Positions 1 through 9,522 are shown, counted from the first letter of the stretch. The stretch is DNA of 64,000 nt from Chloroflexota bacterium (GCA_021323855.1 JAJPKE010000010.1:62001-126000), one strand, 5' to 3'. Notes: generated from the letters alone by a model not told the origin. Program-made: numbers and translations.

Positions 1-1432
1 CCATCGTCACTATTGGCAGGCCGATTCGCCGGTTGGCGCGAGCGGTAAACGCAGCGGTAAATACCCCATCTTGTGGCAGCAGCACGTCATAGGCGCGTTG
101 GCGCAACCGGCGCGCCAATGTCCGCCTGCCCGCCCATCCATAAAACCAGACGTTCGGAAATTGCATTGGTGAAGTGGTTTCTGGACCGAACGGCAGATGA
201 CGCCACTCGAAGCTGGCAATGTCGCGCCCCTGGCGGTCCGGGCCGACGTAGCGGGTGAGGTACTCCATGCGCCATGCGTCGCCCATCACTTCATCTACGC
301 CAAAGAGGACACCGCGCATGCCTCCGGCGACCGGGAAGGCTGTTATGGGAACGCATACCCGAAGGCGACCATCCGGCGCAGGCGTCTTCGGAGCGTTGCG
401 GGTGCGTAGCACTCGTGCCAATCCGGTGCGATAGCGGCGAGTGCGGCTGGTCAGGTAATAGCGTGCGCGACAGGAGAGGCTGCGTTCATAGCCAGCCCAC
501 TTCTTCGCCAGCGCCTCACAATGCGCGCAGCCCGTATAATGCGCCAGGGCTTCGAGCAAGGTGACATGGAGCGCATGATAGAAGCGATTGACTGGCTTCT
601 TGTGGAGCAGATCGTAGCGGGACCAGTAGCCCATATCATACCCAGGCAACAGTGTATGCAGCGTCTGGACACTCTTGTCAGCCAGCGTCTTGATGCCTTC
701 GTCGCCGGTCAGGTCCACATAGTCATAGAGGCCAAAGAGCGCCAGCAGATAGCCGTTGAGAATACGCGCCGCCGGATAGGTCGCCACTTCCTCGAAGAAG
801 ATGCCATCTGACCCAACCGGAGCGGATACGCCACCGTCAAGAATATCGGTCTCAAACGACTGAACGGCACGGCGCGCGGCGGCTAAAAATGCGGCGTCTC
901 CGGTCACGCGGTATGCGCGTACGAGCACGGAGATAGCGTTTCCCTGCGTCAGCGCCGAGAGCCAGATGTCCTGTGCGCCATACTGCGGCGCGGGAAAGGG
1001 AATCGGCCAGACGCTGGAACCATTTGCCAGGCGAGTTTCATTGGCCAACAGCCAGTGCGCCTGGATCATGAATGACTGCAAGCGTGCCTCGTCGCCGTCA
1101 TGCAGATAGGCGTTCCATTGCGCCAGCCCATATTGCGCGATGGTTGTCGGCTGATATGCGCCGCCATAGTCACCATTCGTGGTGTTATAGGGAACGCCAG
1201 TTTCATCGAGATGGCCGAATGGCAGCGCCAGCAGCGGTGACAGGTCAATCGGGTAGGCCGGCAGGTTAGGTCTGCCAATATCCCACTGTTCGAGGCGAAA
1301 GCGCGGCTGCGCCCGCTCCGTGCGCCAGAGTTTCCATTCCCTGAATGGTAGGCCAAGAAGAACCCACACCTTGCTCCTGCGCTCCTGTTTTCCTTGTTGC
1401 ATCCCCATCACACCGCCCGTTCCACCTGTCAT
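1..1432 (-). CDS. Glucuronyl C5-epimerase domain fused to GT4 glycosyltransferase (partial, runs off left edge)
   Basis: An uninterrupted minus-strand frame reads from an ATG at 1432 to base 1, giving 477 codons with no stop, so the C-terminus lies outside the window. Residues about 30-340 look like the C-terminal catalytic domain of D-glucuronyl C5-epimerases (motifs LPFGHLDETGVPYN, GDYGGAYQPTTIAQYGLAQW, WPIPFP, GYDMGYWSRYDL). Such enzymes invert C5 of glucuronate within a polymer to iduronate. From about residue 352 (RLRVCVPITAFPVAGGMRG) a new domain begins that resembles the N-terminal half of GT4 glycosyltransferases (DVLLPQDGVFTAAF). The start lies 28 bp after the ligase-like gene in the same direction, so it is probably the last visible gene of that operon. 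A GGAAGAG ribosome-binding site lies 11 bases before the ATG. The epimerase call is fairly firm at domain level; substrate and the extent of the GT domain are not. Confidence 0.72.
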   Translation of the reverse strand, partial: MTGGTGGVMGMQQGKQERRSKVWVLLGLPFREWKLWRTERAQPRFRLEQWDIGRPNLPAYPIDLSPLLALPFGHLDETGVPYNTTNGDYGGAYQPTTIAQYGLAQWNAYLHDGDEARLQSFMIQAHWLLANETRLANGSSVWPIPFPAPQYGAQDIWLSALTQGNAISVLVRAYRVTGDAAFLAAARRAVQSFETDILDGGVSAPVGSDGIFFEEVATYPAARILNGYLLALFGLYDYVDLTGDEGIKTLADKSVQTLHTLLPGYDMGYWSRYDLLHKKPVNRFYHALHVTLLEALAHYTGCAHCEALAKKWAGYERSLSCRARYYLTSRTRRYRTGLARVLRTRNAPKTPAPDGRLRVCVPITAFPVAGGMRGVLFGVDEVMGDAWRMEYLTRYVGPDRQGRDIASFEWRHLPFGPETTSPMQFPNVWFYGWAGRRTLARRLRQRAYDVLLPQDGVFTAAFTARANRRIGLPIVTM

Positions 1433-1460
1433 ACTCCATAATTCTCTTCCAGCTTGCCCG

Positions 1461-3017
1461 CTATTCAACAGAATGCGGCTCTGTCTGCGCTTTTGCTCTC
1501 GTCATTGGCGGTGTTGCAAGGCTCACACTATTTGCAGTGCTTTCTACTGGCGTACCAAACGCTGCTGATGAAGATGCTTCCCGCGATGCCAGCAATGCCC
1601 TGGAAGTGATGGCGCCCATCAGCAGCCACCCCAAGCAGGCGAAAGGAGGGAGTGTCCAGCCATTGATGAATAGGCTGTTGACGCTCAAAACAATCAGGCC
1701 GGTTATTACGCCGCCGATCAATGGCTGATAGCGGGCATCAGTAGCGTGGTAGGTGCGCCACGCTGTCCGGAATGCCAGGAAGAGCAACAGAAGAAAAGCT
1801 GCCAGCACCGGGATGCCGGCAAATGCCGCCAGTTCAAGGTAACTGTTGTGTGGATGGGCAAGCTGTTGTGTCTGGAGTGGCGACCGATACGCTTCCGCGC
1901 GGTCCAGGTAGAGCGTATAAGCCATGCCAATACCAGTCAGCGGGTGCGTTAGGATGATGCGCAAAGCAGTCTCCCAGGCGCCAAGACGCAGCGTATATTC
2001 TCCCGTAGCGGTCGCATGCTGAAGGAGAAGACGGGACTCGCGAGCAAAGATGATTACACCTATCAATAGGCCCGCGCCGGCAACCACCAGCGTTCGCAGG
2101 CGATATTTCTTCGGCAGGAAAACGCTGACAAAGATGACGAAACCGGCGCCTGCGGCAAGCCAGGAGGCAGTGGTGAACGTAAAGAGCAGCGCCAGCAGAA
2201 TGAGTGCGCAGGCGATGGCGGCAGCGCCGCGAACAACACGCGAGGCTGCATCAGCGAACAGCATGCCGGCGGCGAGAAATAGTGACACCGCGAGGAAGAG
2301 GCCATTCCAATCGGGGTTGAGCAGGAATGATCCTGCCCGCGAAGCCGAGCTACCTGCCAATTGGAAGCCCGAGACCGAGCTAAGATAATCCGACTGCGCA
2401 GCAGTGGCGAAGAGGAACTTTCCTGTCACTCCCTGGATGAGGGTATGAAGAGCGATGAAGGACGCGAGCAGTATCAGCAACAGCAGCAAGAATTGCAGAT
2501 CGCGATAGGAGCGCGAAACTTGTGTGCCGAGGCAATACACCACGATAGCGATACCAAAAATCGTGACATAGTAGGAAACCGTCTGTGAGAGCGAGCCGCC
2601 GCGTGGAATCGCCAGCGCGGCCAGAACCAGCAGCGCCGCCCAGGGAATGAGATGGCGCAGGGATATCCAGGGCGTTCGCTCAGACTGCGTGAAGAACAGA
2701 ATTGCCAGCACCACAAAGGCCAGGAGCAATGCGGCGACTGGCTCATGGAGCGGCAGACCGACGAACTGATAAAAGTCAATGAAGATGGCGACGAAGACGA
2801 CGAGCGCCGCCAGCAAGAGATATTGGCGCAGGCAAATGAGCAGCAAGATGGCAAGCGCAGCAGGAACCGCCAGCAGGGCAGAGAGGCTCGATCTCCCCAA
2901 CGCGCTCAGCGCAATCCCCAGCGCAAGCGCAATCACCCCGATGGTTGCCAGTGCGAGTGTATTATTCCGCTCCAGACGCCAGCCGAAGGTGCCCAGGCGC
3001 TCCGTCACTTGTCGCAT
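1461..3017 (-). CDS. O-antigen ligase / Wzy-type polysaccharide polymerase membrane protein
   Basis: A 518-residue polytopic membrane protein with about 11-12 hydrophobic segments between residues 20 and 455. It has the layout of the Wzy_C / O-antigen ligase family: a long extracytoplasmic loop before residue 400 holding an Arg (R344 in RLGAWETA) and an HPHNSYLE motif (388-395), which matches the conserved catalytic-loop His of WaaL-type proteins. Members transfer or polymerise lipid-linked glycans at the outer face of the cytoplasmic membrane. The ATG at 3017 overlaps the end of the upstream epimerase gene by 13 bp and has a strong AAGGAGG site 6 bases ahead, so the two are translationally coupled. 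In a bacterium without classical LPS it more likely acts as exopolysaccharide polymerase or ligase than as an O-antigen ligase. Confidence 0.85.
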   Translation of the reverse strand: MRQVTERLGTFGWRLERNNTLALATIGVIALALGIALSALGRSSLSALLAVPAALAILLLICLRQYLLLAALVVFVAIFIDFYQFVGLPLHEPVAALLLAFVVLAILFFTQSERTPWISLRHLIPWAALLVLAALAIPRGGSLSQTVSYYVTIFGIAIVVYCLGTQVSRSYRDLQFLLLLLILLASFIALHTLIQGVTGKFLFATAAQSDYLSSVSGFQLAGSSASRAGSFLLNPDWNGLFLAVSLFLAAGMLFADAASRVVRGAAAIACALILLALLFTFTTASWLAAGAGFVIFVSVFLPKKYRLRTLVVAGAGLLIGVIIFARESRLLLQHATATGEYTLRLGAWETALRIILTHPLTGIGMAYTLYLDRAEAYRSPLQTQQLAHPHNSYLELAAFAGIPVLAAFLLLLFLAFRTAWRTYHATDARYQPLIGGVITGLIVLSVNSLFINGWTLPPFACLGWLLMGAITSRALLASREASSSAAFGTPVESTANSVSLATPPMTRAKAQTEPHSVE

Positions 3018-3961
3018 GCTGTGCCTCCTTCCGCAGATTGAAGGTGCGCGGCTAGGCGCTGGAATCCCTCTTCCAGGGAAACGCTGGGAGCGAAGCCATA
3101 CTGCCGGGCAAATACTGATGGGTCAATGGCGAAGGTGATGTACTCAGGCGAATCACCTGTGTGTTCGATCTGCGGCTCTATGCCAAAGACATGCGCTGCC
3201 CGCAACACAACTTCGTTAACGGTTTCGCGTGCGCCTACGCCCAAATCTACCGTCCGCACTCCCTCGTCTGGTGGCGCTTCCAAGATCAGGTGAAGCGCAT
3301 GCACGGCGTCATTCACATACATGGCGTCAATATAGTTCTCACCATCACCGATGATCGTAAACGCCGGATTGCGCTCGATGGCAAAGCGGCGTACCAGCTT
3401 GGTATAGAGCTTTCGTGGTGGCTCATATGGACCGAACGCGCCGAAGAAGCGCACAATCGTCGCCCGGCGCGGCCTGCCCCGATGGCGGACGAACGCCTGA
3501 ATATACTGCTCGGAGGCCAGCTTCGATATGGCGTAGGGTAATGTTGGCGCCACTGGTGTCTCAGCGCCAACCAGACCGCTCAATCCGATATAAACGGCTC
3601 CGGATGAGAGGTAGACGAGATGATCGAATGACCAGTGTTCGAGTGTATTGAGCAGCCCAATGGTGTTAGTGGTCAGGTCGAACGCAGGGCGCTCGATGGA
3701 GAGTGGGATAGAGGTGTTACTGGCAAGATAGAGGCAGCTATCCCACTCCAGGCCGATGTCGTGCGCAACTTGCGCGACCTGGGCGGCGTCCGTCAGATCG
3801 CAGGCGACGGGAACAACATGGCCGAGTTCATGCGTGCGGAGAAATGCTCGAAATGCTTCGTCGCCTGGACGATGCACCGCCGCGATATGCCAGGAGCGCG
3901 GCAGCCCCAGCAGCGCATTACGGCCCACGAACCCACCGGCGCCGGTGATGATTAGACGCAT
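3005..3961 (-). CDS. NAD-dependent sugar epimerase/dehydratase (extended SDR)
   Basis: A 318-residue extended short-chain dehydrogenase/reductase acting on a nucleotide sugar. The N-terminus MRLIITGAGGFVG carries the GxxGxxG dinucleotide fold. The catalytic Ser lies in YLSSGAVY and the YxxxK pair in YAISK. The frame stays open upstream to 4171, but that part overlaps the preceding gene and reads as nonsense, so the ATG at 3961, 7 bp after the upstream stop, is the start. The C-terminal substrate domain is divergent enough that I cannot say whether it makes UDP-galactose, a 4-keto sugar or something else. It sits inside the glycan operon between another SDR and the ligase-like gene. Confidence 0.85.
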   Translation of the reverse strand: MRLIITGAGGFVGRNALLGLPRSWHIAAVHRPGDEAFRAFLRTHELGHVVPVACDLTDAAQVAQVAHDIGLEWDSCLYLASNTSIPLSIERPAFDLTTNTIGLLNTLEHWSFDHLVYLSSGAVYIGLSGLVGAETPVAPTLPYAISKLASEQYIQAFVRHRGRPRRATIVRFFGAFGPYEPPRKLYTKLVRRFAIERNPAFTIIGDGENYIDAMYVNDAVHALHLILEAPPDEGVRTVDLGVGARETVNEVVLRAAHVFGIEPQIEHTGDSPEYITFAIDPSVFARQYGFAPSVSLEEGFQRLAAHLQSAEGGTACDK

Positions 3962-3968
3962 CTTGCCT

Positions 3969-4964
3969 CTACTCTTTCTCCGCGCAGGCAAAGCGTTCCC
4001 GGTAAAAGGCAACCGTGCGTTCCAAGCCATCGTCGAGCGACACCTGCGGCTCGAAATTGATGAGTTGTTGGAGCAACGTAATATCGGCGGCATGCCGCCG
4101 TACATCACCAGGGCGCGGGTCGCGATGCTCGTAGGGAATGGAACGCCCGAGGATGTGTTCAAGCCGGGCAATCAATTCGAGCATGCTGATTTCTTTGCCG
4201 GAACCGATGTTGACCACCTTGCCGCGAGACTCCGGGTGCGCATAGAGTTGCAGCGCCGCCCGTGCGGTATCTGTTGCATAAATGTAATCGCGCGTCTGCT
4301 TGCCATTGCCAAAGATGGTGGAAACGCGCCCCTCAAACGCATTACGTAGCAACGTGGGAATAATCCCAGCGTATTGTTGATCGTTCTGGCGTGGGCCATA
4401 GTTGTTGAATGGGCGGACCACCACAGCATCCACGCCAAATGTTGCGGCGTAGGTGCGTACCAGATGGTCGCTTCCTGCTTTGCTGGCCGCATAAGGTGTG
4501 AGGGGATCGAGGGGATGGTCCTCGGTCATGGGAACAAAGCGCGCCGAACCATACGCCTCAGACGAGGAGAAATGCGTGAGCGTCTCGAAGCGACCGGCCC
4601 GCAGCAATTCACAGAGCGCCGAGGTAATGCGCACATTGGTATCGAAGCACCACTTGGGCTGTTCAAGCGAGGTGGGTAAGGGAATGACGGCCAGATCGAA
4701 GACGACATCTACTTGTGGAATCGAGCTAAATGCTTGTTCCAGCGCCTGGTCATCTGAGGCGTCCAGGCGTAAGACGCGCAAATCTGGCCAGATGCGTCTG
4801 GCGTCAGCTAGATTCTCCTCTTTGCCCAGGAAGAAATTGTCTACGACGGTCAGGTCGCCGGCTCCTGACTGAATCAGCATATCCACCAGATGGCTGCCGA
4901 TGAATCCGGCGCCGCCTGTTACCAGTACATGTTTTCCTGCAACGCTACGCTCACCGAGCGACAT
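3969..4964 (-). CDS. NAD-dependent nucleotide-sugar epimerase/4,6-dehydratase (extended SDR)
   Basis: A 331-residue extended SDR. It shows the Rossmann motif VTGGAGFIGSHLVD at residues 15-28, the Ser region HFSSSEAYG, the catalytic pair YAASK, and the substrate-binding stretch RPFNNYGPRQ, followed by DYIYATD. These are typical of UDP-glucose 4-epimerases and the dehydratases related to LegB and dTDP-glucose dehydratase; I lean to a dehydratase or epimerase without choosing. It appears to be the first gene of the run 4964 to <1. The ATG at 4964 is preceded by GGGGAGTGC. About 140 bp without a gene separates it from the DUF4012 gene upstream, leaving room for a promoter. Confidence 0.87.
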   Translation of the reverse strand: MSLGERSVAGKHVLVTGGAGFIGSHLVDMLIQSGAGDLTVVDNFFLGKEENLADARRIWPDLRVLRLDASDDQALEQAFSSIPQVDVVFDLAVIPLPTSLEQPKWCFDTNVRITSALCELLRAGRFETLTHFSSSEAYGSARFVPMTEDHPLDPLTPYAASKAGSDHLVRTYAATFGVDAVVVRPFNNYGPRQNDQQYAGIIPTLLRNAFEGRVSTIFGNGKQTRDYIYATDTARAALQLYAHPESRGKVVNIGSGKEISMLELIARLEHILGRSIPYEHRDPRPGDVRRHAADITLLQQLINFEPQVSLDDGLERTVAFYRERFACAEKE

Positions 4965-5106
4965 GATTGCGCACTCCCCTACAACATCTCGGAATAACTA
5001 TTGATAGCCAGCATGCCAGCACCGCAGTTCAAGCATTTGAGAGCCTCTACACTCTCGTACAACGCTTTATTTTTTACCGGCATGCCGCGCCTATCTCTAT
5101 AACGAG

Positions 5107-7650
5107 CTACGCGGAACAGGTATAGGTGATTCCATAGGTCGCATCTGTCGAGAGATACCCCTGCACGGCGTAGGTGTTGGTACTATTTGGTATCGCCTTG
5201 AACGTATTCAGCGACGTGACTTTTGCGCAGGATGGCAGCGAAAGCTGCGTATTCGCCGTCCAGATGAGTCCAGCCTGATGCTGGAAGAGCAAGGTATAAT
5301 GCCACCCCTGCGCGTCCTGGTAGGCGGCGTGTGGCACGGTCCACGTCAGCGTAATGGACGACTTGGATCCGTATTTCATGTAGAACCGTCCGGCGAAGAC
5401 CCTGCGACCGAAAGCAGTACTCACCCCTTCCGGCGTCCAACCGCTCTGCGCCTGAAGTTGCGCCTGCGGCGGCGCATACACGCGAACATAATCGAGGTAC
5501 TCGGTATTGTCCCCGTAGTCGTTGGCGGTACTTGCGGCGGAGACGGGCCAGTTGTAGGTCAGCGTCATATGATGCGTGGCGTTGCCCTGGGCGTCGAGCG
5601 TGACGTTGTCCTGATTCGTGTAGCTGATGAAATTATTGGCTTTGTTGCCGGTGATATTGGCATCCACGACTAACAGGCTGTCGCCGTTCTTCGGGGCGTC
5701 AATGGTCGAAGCAATATGGAATTGCTGTAACAACGCCTCTCCCTGGCTAGAGTTCAGATACATCTGGATGTCTTTCCGTTGGAACGACAGCACCATCAAC
5801 TTCACGAAGTCTGAACGTTTGGTTGTGGCAAGGGCCTTCACTCTATCCAGGAAATGCTTGAAGAGATAGCCGGTGAACGCCTTGCGCTGCGAAGAGAGGC
5901 TGCCTGGGTCGGGGACATAATCTGAGCCATGCCCCGGACCCAACTGGTGATAGTGAATCAGGTCAATCAGGTTGCTTGCCGTCACTGTCTCGTTGAATTC
6001 CGGCACAAAGATTGGCCCTGTGATGAGGAGCATCTTCTGGATGAGGAATGGAGTAATGGCGATGACTCCCTGCATCTGCACCTTTCCGCCTTCCAGTTTG
6101 TAATTCTGCTCGGCGTAGCGCGCATCGGTGGGGAAGTCGGCATCCAGGTTAGAGTCGCGCAGGCTCCAGTTGTTGACGAGCGGGAACCACTGGTATTGTG
6201 CCGGGAACGGAATGAAGCCTCCGGCAAACTCAAACGGGCGATCCAGCAGGTCCACATCGGTAATATGCAGCGCGGAGAGCCTGCCTGCGGAAAGGGTCAA
6301 TGTGCCGTAGTTGCCGATGAAGCCGCCGCCAGGGCGTAGCTCCGTGGAGTCGAGCACCTCGATGAGATAATTCGTGGGTGTGCCAACGCCGAGCAAAGAC
6401 GGGGCTAACGCAACTAACGTATTCGCGTCTTGTAGTGCCTGCTCTATGGTCGGCAGCGACGTGCGGAATTTCTGAAACTCTGTGCCCAGGTGCGCGTTGA
6501 ATGACAGGTCGGAGGGTTGGAGCTGGCCAATCTGCGTCTTCATTGTGTTGAAGATGCCCTGCACCTGTGTCAGATCATCGCTGATGGTCTTGAGGTCCGC
6601 CGTCGTAAGCCCATCTGAGTTTGCGGCGAACGGGTTGCTCAACTTCCCAATGAGGATATTGAGCGCATCGCTGCCCAATACACCCATCTTTGCTCCCTCG
6701 ATGGCAATGGGGAGCAATTTACGTGCGCTCTGCACCTCGCTGCCGTAATGTGGGACGCTCGATGCAATACCGGGAACCTGCGCGAGATCGCTATTCACCT
6801 GCGTAAAGGTGTTATATGCTTGCCCAAACGAATCTTTTGCCTCGCCCGTCACCTGCGGGCTGATCTGACCGGATGAGAGTCCTTTGAGCAGCGTCAACCC
6901 TTTCTCCAGTTGCGCGATACCCTGGCTGGCGAGCTTGCTGTCGCGGCTATAGAGCGAATACGCATTGACGGCGGTGAGTGTCGAAGGCAATACGCAGGCA
7001 AGTAGCACGAGGGCGATAGCGATTGCCCATATCACCTTTTTGGAGCGCCATTTGGAGGTGCGCTTCTTGGGGTCGGGTTTGCCTGTGCTATTGGGAGACC
7101 ACTCACCTGGCCAGGATTCATGCGAAGTCTTCCCTGGGATGGTAGCTGCGTTTGCTCGCAGCCGCTCATTGAAAGGGAGCATCTGCGTAGGAATGTCATC
7201 GGTCGCGAGCATGTGGGTGGGCGCATCAACAATATTCGGTTGCTCGCCCCACTGGGTAAGGCTTTCCTCTTCCCAGTAGTAATGTCTATTACGTTCTTGC
7301 CTTCTTTCGGCGCGCGAGCCACTTCCACGCTCTCGGTTGCTGCTGCGTGGTGGCTGTGTCTGCCCGGAAGGGTACCGCACCGGCTGAGCATCTTGCGTAT
7401 GTTGCGAATGACGTCCCTGCTGCGACGATGACGAAGGCCAGTTAGTCTGTGGGGACTTCTCATGAGACCGGCGAGGCTCACGAGGATCATGATGGTCGTG
7501 GTGTTCACGGTGTTCATGATGGTCATGAGATCGCTGAGAATGTTGAGATTGAGATTGCTGAGATCCGCGAGAGGAGGCGCCACGGCTGCTACGGTTGCTA
7601 CGGTTGCTCCTGGAGTGCGTATCTTCCGGCCAGCGTCTATCATTCGTCAT
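5107..7650 (-). CDS. DUF4012 membrane protein with long His/Ser/Arg-rich cytoplasmic tail
   Basis: An 847-residue protein. Residues 1-204 are low complexity and presumably disordered, rich in Ser, Gln, Arg and His, with a His/Asp/Glu cluster at residues 42-55 and many Arg-Ser pairs. One membrane segment follows (about 205-228), then a large extracytoplasmic part with coiled-coil-like stretches and the DUF4012 core (motifs LRPGGGFIGNYGTL near 425 and WSLRDSNLDADFP). DUF4012 proteins occur in Actinobacteria and Chloroflexota, often in surface-glycan loci; their biochemical role is unknown to me. The ATG at 7650 has GAGG 8 bases upstream. It stands between the Wzz-like gene (gap 132 bp) and the first SDR, and its topology suggests a cell-surface scaffold or ligase-type function, which is inference. 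Confidence 0.83.
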   Translation of the reverse strand: MTNDRRWPEDTHSRSNRSNRSSRGASSRGSQQSQSQHSQRSHDHHEHREHHDHHDPREPRRSHEKSPQTNWPSSSSQQGRHSQHTQDAQPVRYPSGQTQPPRSSNRERGSGSRAERRQERNRHYYWEEESLTQWGEQPNIVDAPTHMLATDDIPTQMLPFNERLRANAATIPGKTSHESWPGEWSPNSTGKPDPKKRTSKWRSKKVIWAIAIALVLLACVLPSTLTAVNAYSLYSRDSKLASQGIAQLEKGLTLLKGLSSGQISPQVTGEAKDSFGQAYNTFTQVNSDLAQVPGIASSVPHYGSEVQSARKLLPIAIEGAKMGVLGSDALNILIGKLSNPFAANSDGLTTADLKTISDDLTQVQGIFNTMKTQIGQLQPSDLSFNAHLGTEFQKFRTSLPTIEQALQDANTLVALAPSLLGVGTPTNYLIEVLDSTELRPGGGFIGNYGTLTLSAGRLSALHITDVDLLDRPFEFAGGFIPFPAQYQWFPLVNNWSLRDSNLDADFPTDARYAEQNYKLEGGKVQMQGVIAITPFLIQKMLLITGPIFVPEFNETVTASNLIDLIHYHQLGPGHGSDYVPDPGSLSSQRKAFTGYLFKHFLDRVKALATTKRSDFVKLMVLSFQRKDIQMYLNSSQGEALLQQFHIASTIDAPKNGDSLLVVDANITGNKANNFISYTNQDNVTLDAQGNATHHMTLTYNWPVSAASTANDYGDNTEYLDYVRVYAPPQAQLQAQSGWTPEGVSTAFGRRVFAGRFYMKYGSKSSITLTWTVPHAAYQDAQGWHYTLLFQHQAGLIWTANTQLSLPSCAKVTSLNTFKAIPNSTNTYAVQGYLSTDATYGITYTCSA

Positions 7651-7782
7651 CTCAAGCGCCTCACTTCGTTGTCCTGTACCGTCGGACCCTCATCACCTTC
7701 ATCAATGGCCTATAGCGCCTATCGCAAATGGGCCACTGATGTGTTGTTGTCCACCCAATTGCTCTTCTCGCCTGCTGTAGGG

Positions 7783-9522
7783 CTACTGCCCGGCATTCCC
7801 GTCTCGCCACATGTTTTGCCCCTGTTTCTCTGCGGCGCCACTGGCCCGTGGCAAAGCAGGCGGCTGATGCGCCTGGCGATGCAGCGCATCAGCGCGTAGC
7901 GGCATAGATGCCGGTTGCGTGGCATCCTGTGCTGGTCCGCCTGACGTTGCTATCCCGTTTGGAGATGGCGAGATGGGCGTCGTCGCCTGTGTATCGGCGG
8001 ACCCTGAAACGACGCAGCCAAGCACCTTCGCATTCATATCTGCCAGCAGTTGCTGGGCACGCAGCAGATGTTCTTTACGTGTGCAAGAGAGGTCCACTAC
8101 CAGCAGGATACCATCAATATGCTTGAGTAATGCGCCTGCGCTAGTACTCCTGCCCATCCTGCCAAGCAAGGGCGGTGTATCGAGTATAATAGTATCCGCC
8201 TCGCTCTGGATGAGGGATGCGAGAACTCGTTCCATGGTATGAGACGCCAATACGCCGTCAGGATTTGGCGGTGGCGTTCCAGCGGGCAAGACAAGCAGCA
8301 GCGGCGCATGAATATTGGCCGGTTGGCGGGCATAACGGAGCGGAGCAGATTCCACCGTCCGGTTGTTTCGCATATCCAGAACAGCATTGCTCAACCCAGG
8401 GCTTGACGGTATCCCAAATTGCCGGCTCTGGCGTCCCTCTACCAGATGGCCATCTATGAGCAAGGTGCGACGTCCGCTTGCAGCCAGATACAGCGCAAGA
8501 CTCGATGCCAGCATGTTCGAAGCGTTTGTGCGTTCCGGGCTGATAATGGCAAGCGTGCGTATGGGCTGATCGAGGCTGAGAAAGTTGAGCGAGCGCACGA
8601 GTGAGCGGCAGGTATCGCTCAATCCCGCGTACATCTTCTCTGTCGTGCTGGAATCTGAGCCTTCTCCTGCTGTGTGATGGATTTCTCCAAGCACGGTGAC
8701 GCCGAGTAAGCTGGCGACCTCATCCGCCGACCGCACCTGCCAATTTAACTGATCGAGGCCGAGTATCAACAGAAATCCCAGGAGCAGACCGCTCGCCAGT
8801 CCAGCAAGTGTCCCCTCAACGATACGCGAAGTCTTCGGCAGAGAAGCGGGTTGCGCCCGTTGCGCCACCTGCAAGACAAATGACTCGGTAATTTCCGTCA
8901 CGCGGATATTTGAGAGCGTCTCCTGGTCCTGCGTGAGCGTACTTTGCAAAGACTCGAGTTGTGTTTGAAGGATGTTAGCTTTATTGGGGTCACTTGGCGG
9001 TGTGCCCAACGCAGTCAACTGTTGTTTCACCTGGGTGATTTGCTGCTCCGTCGCAGCAATCTCATCACGTATGGGCTGTTCCATCGCTGCGTTGGTTTGC
9101 AGCCTGGCCGCAGCCTGGCGGGAGGTCAGCGTATTGGCGATAGCGTTCGCTATCGAAGCCGCCTGTGCCGCGTTGGTGTCCTGCACGGTAATTTGGAGCG
9201 CAAGCGTATTGGGTATCACTGTCGCCGATACCTCTGACTTCAACTTGCTCTCGCTTACTTGGGGAAAACTGGTGGCAACTTGCGTGAGGACGCTATCACT
9301 GGTGGCCAGTTCTGCTTCCGTGTGCATCAACCGATCTGCCGCCAACGTCACATAATTGCTACCTTGCGGGACTAGCGTAGTTACCTGTAGCAGGCTAGAT
9401 GCCTGGTACACTGGAAAAATGACGATGCTGCCCACGCAGGCGCCTGCGCCGATGAGGATCGCGCAGAGGATGACCGGGCGCCACAGGCGCAAGATCAAAT
9501 CGCGGTAATACCTTGCGGGCAC
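7783..9522 (-). CDS. Wzz-type co-polymerase fused to degenerate BY-kinase-like domain
   Basis: A 579-residue protein with the classic two-membrane-segment Wzz layout (TM1 about 15-37, TM2 about 235-256) around an extracytoplasmic coiled coil (145-205). A cytoplasmic CpsD/CapB-like domain follows. In other BY-kinases the P-loop after this point ends GKS/GKT; here the matching stretch is ISPERTNASNM (327-337), with neither the glycine string nor the lysine. Walker A-prime is LLIDGHL, lacking the second Asp, while the Walker B-like TIILDTP (445-451) is kept. The C-terminal tail has no tyrosine cluster. It therefore probably controls polymer length without tyrosine-kinase activity. The start is GTG at 9522 with AAGGAG 9 bases upstream. 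A gap of about 240 bp with no gene precedes it (9523-9764). Confidence 0.82.
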   Translation of the reverse strand: MPARYYRDLILRLWRPVILCAILIGAGACVGSIVIFPVYQASSLLQVTTLVPQGSNYVTLAADRLMHTEAELATSDSVLTQVATSFPQVSESKLKSEVSATVIPNTLALQITVQDTNAAQAASIANAIANTLTSRQAAARLQTNAAMEQPIRDEIAATEQQITQVKQQLTALGTPPSDPNKANILQTQLESLQSTLTQDQETLSNIRVTEITESFVLQVAQRAQPASLPKTSRIVEGTLAGLASGLLLGFLLILGLDQLNWQVRSADEVASLLGVTVLGEIHHTAGEGSDSSTTEKMYAGLSDTCRSLVRSLNFLSLDQPIRTLAIISPERTNASNMLASSLALYLAASGRRTLLIDGHLVEGRQSRQFGIPSSPGLSNAVLDMRNNRTVESAPLRYARQPANIHAPLLLVLPAGTPPPNPDGVLASHTMERVLASLIQSEADTIILDTPPLLGRMGRSTSAGALLKHIDGILLVVDLSCTRKEHLLRAQQLLADMNAKVLGCVVSGSADTQATTPISPSPNGIATSGGPAQDATQPASMPLRADALHRQAHQPPALPRASGAAEKQGQNMWRDGNAGQ

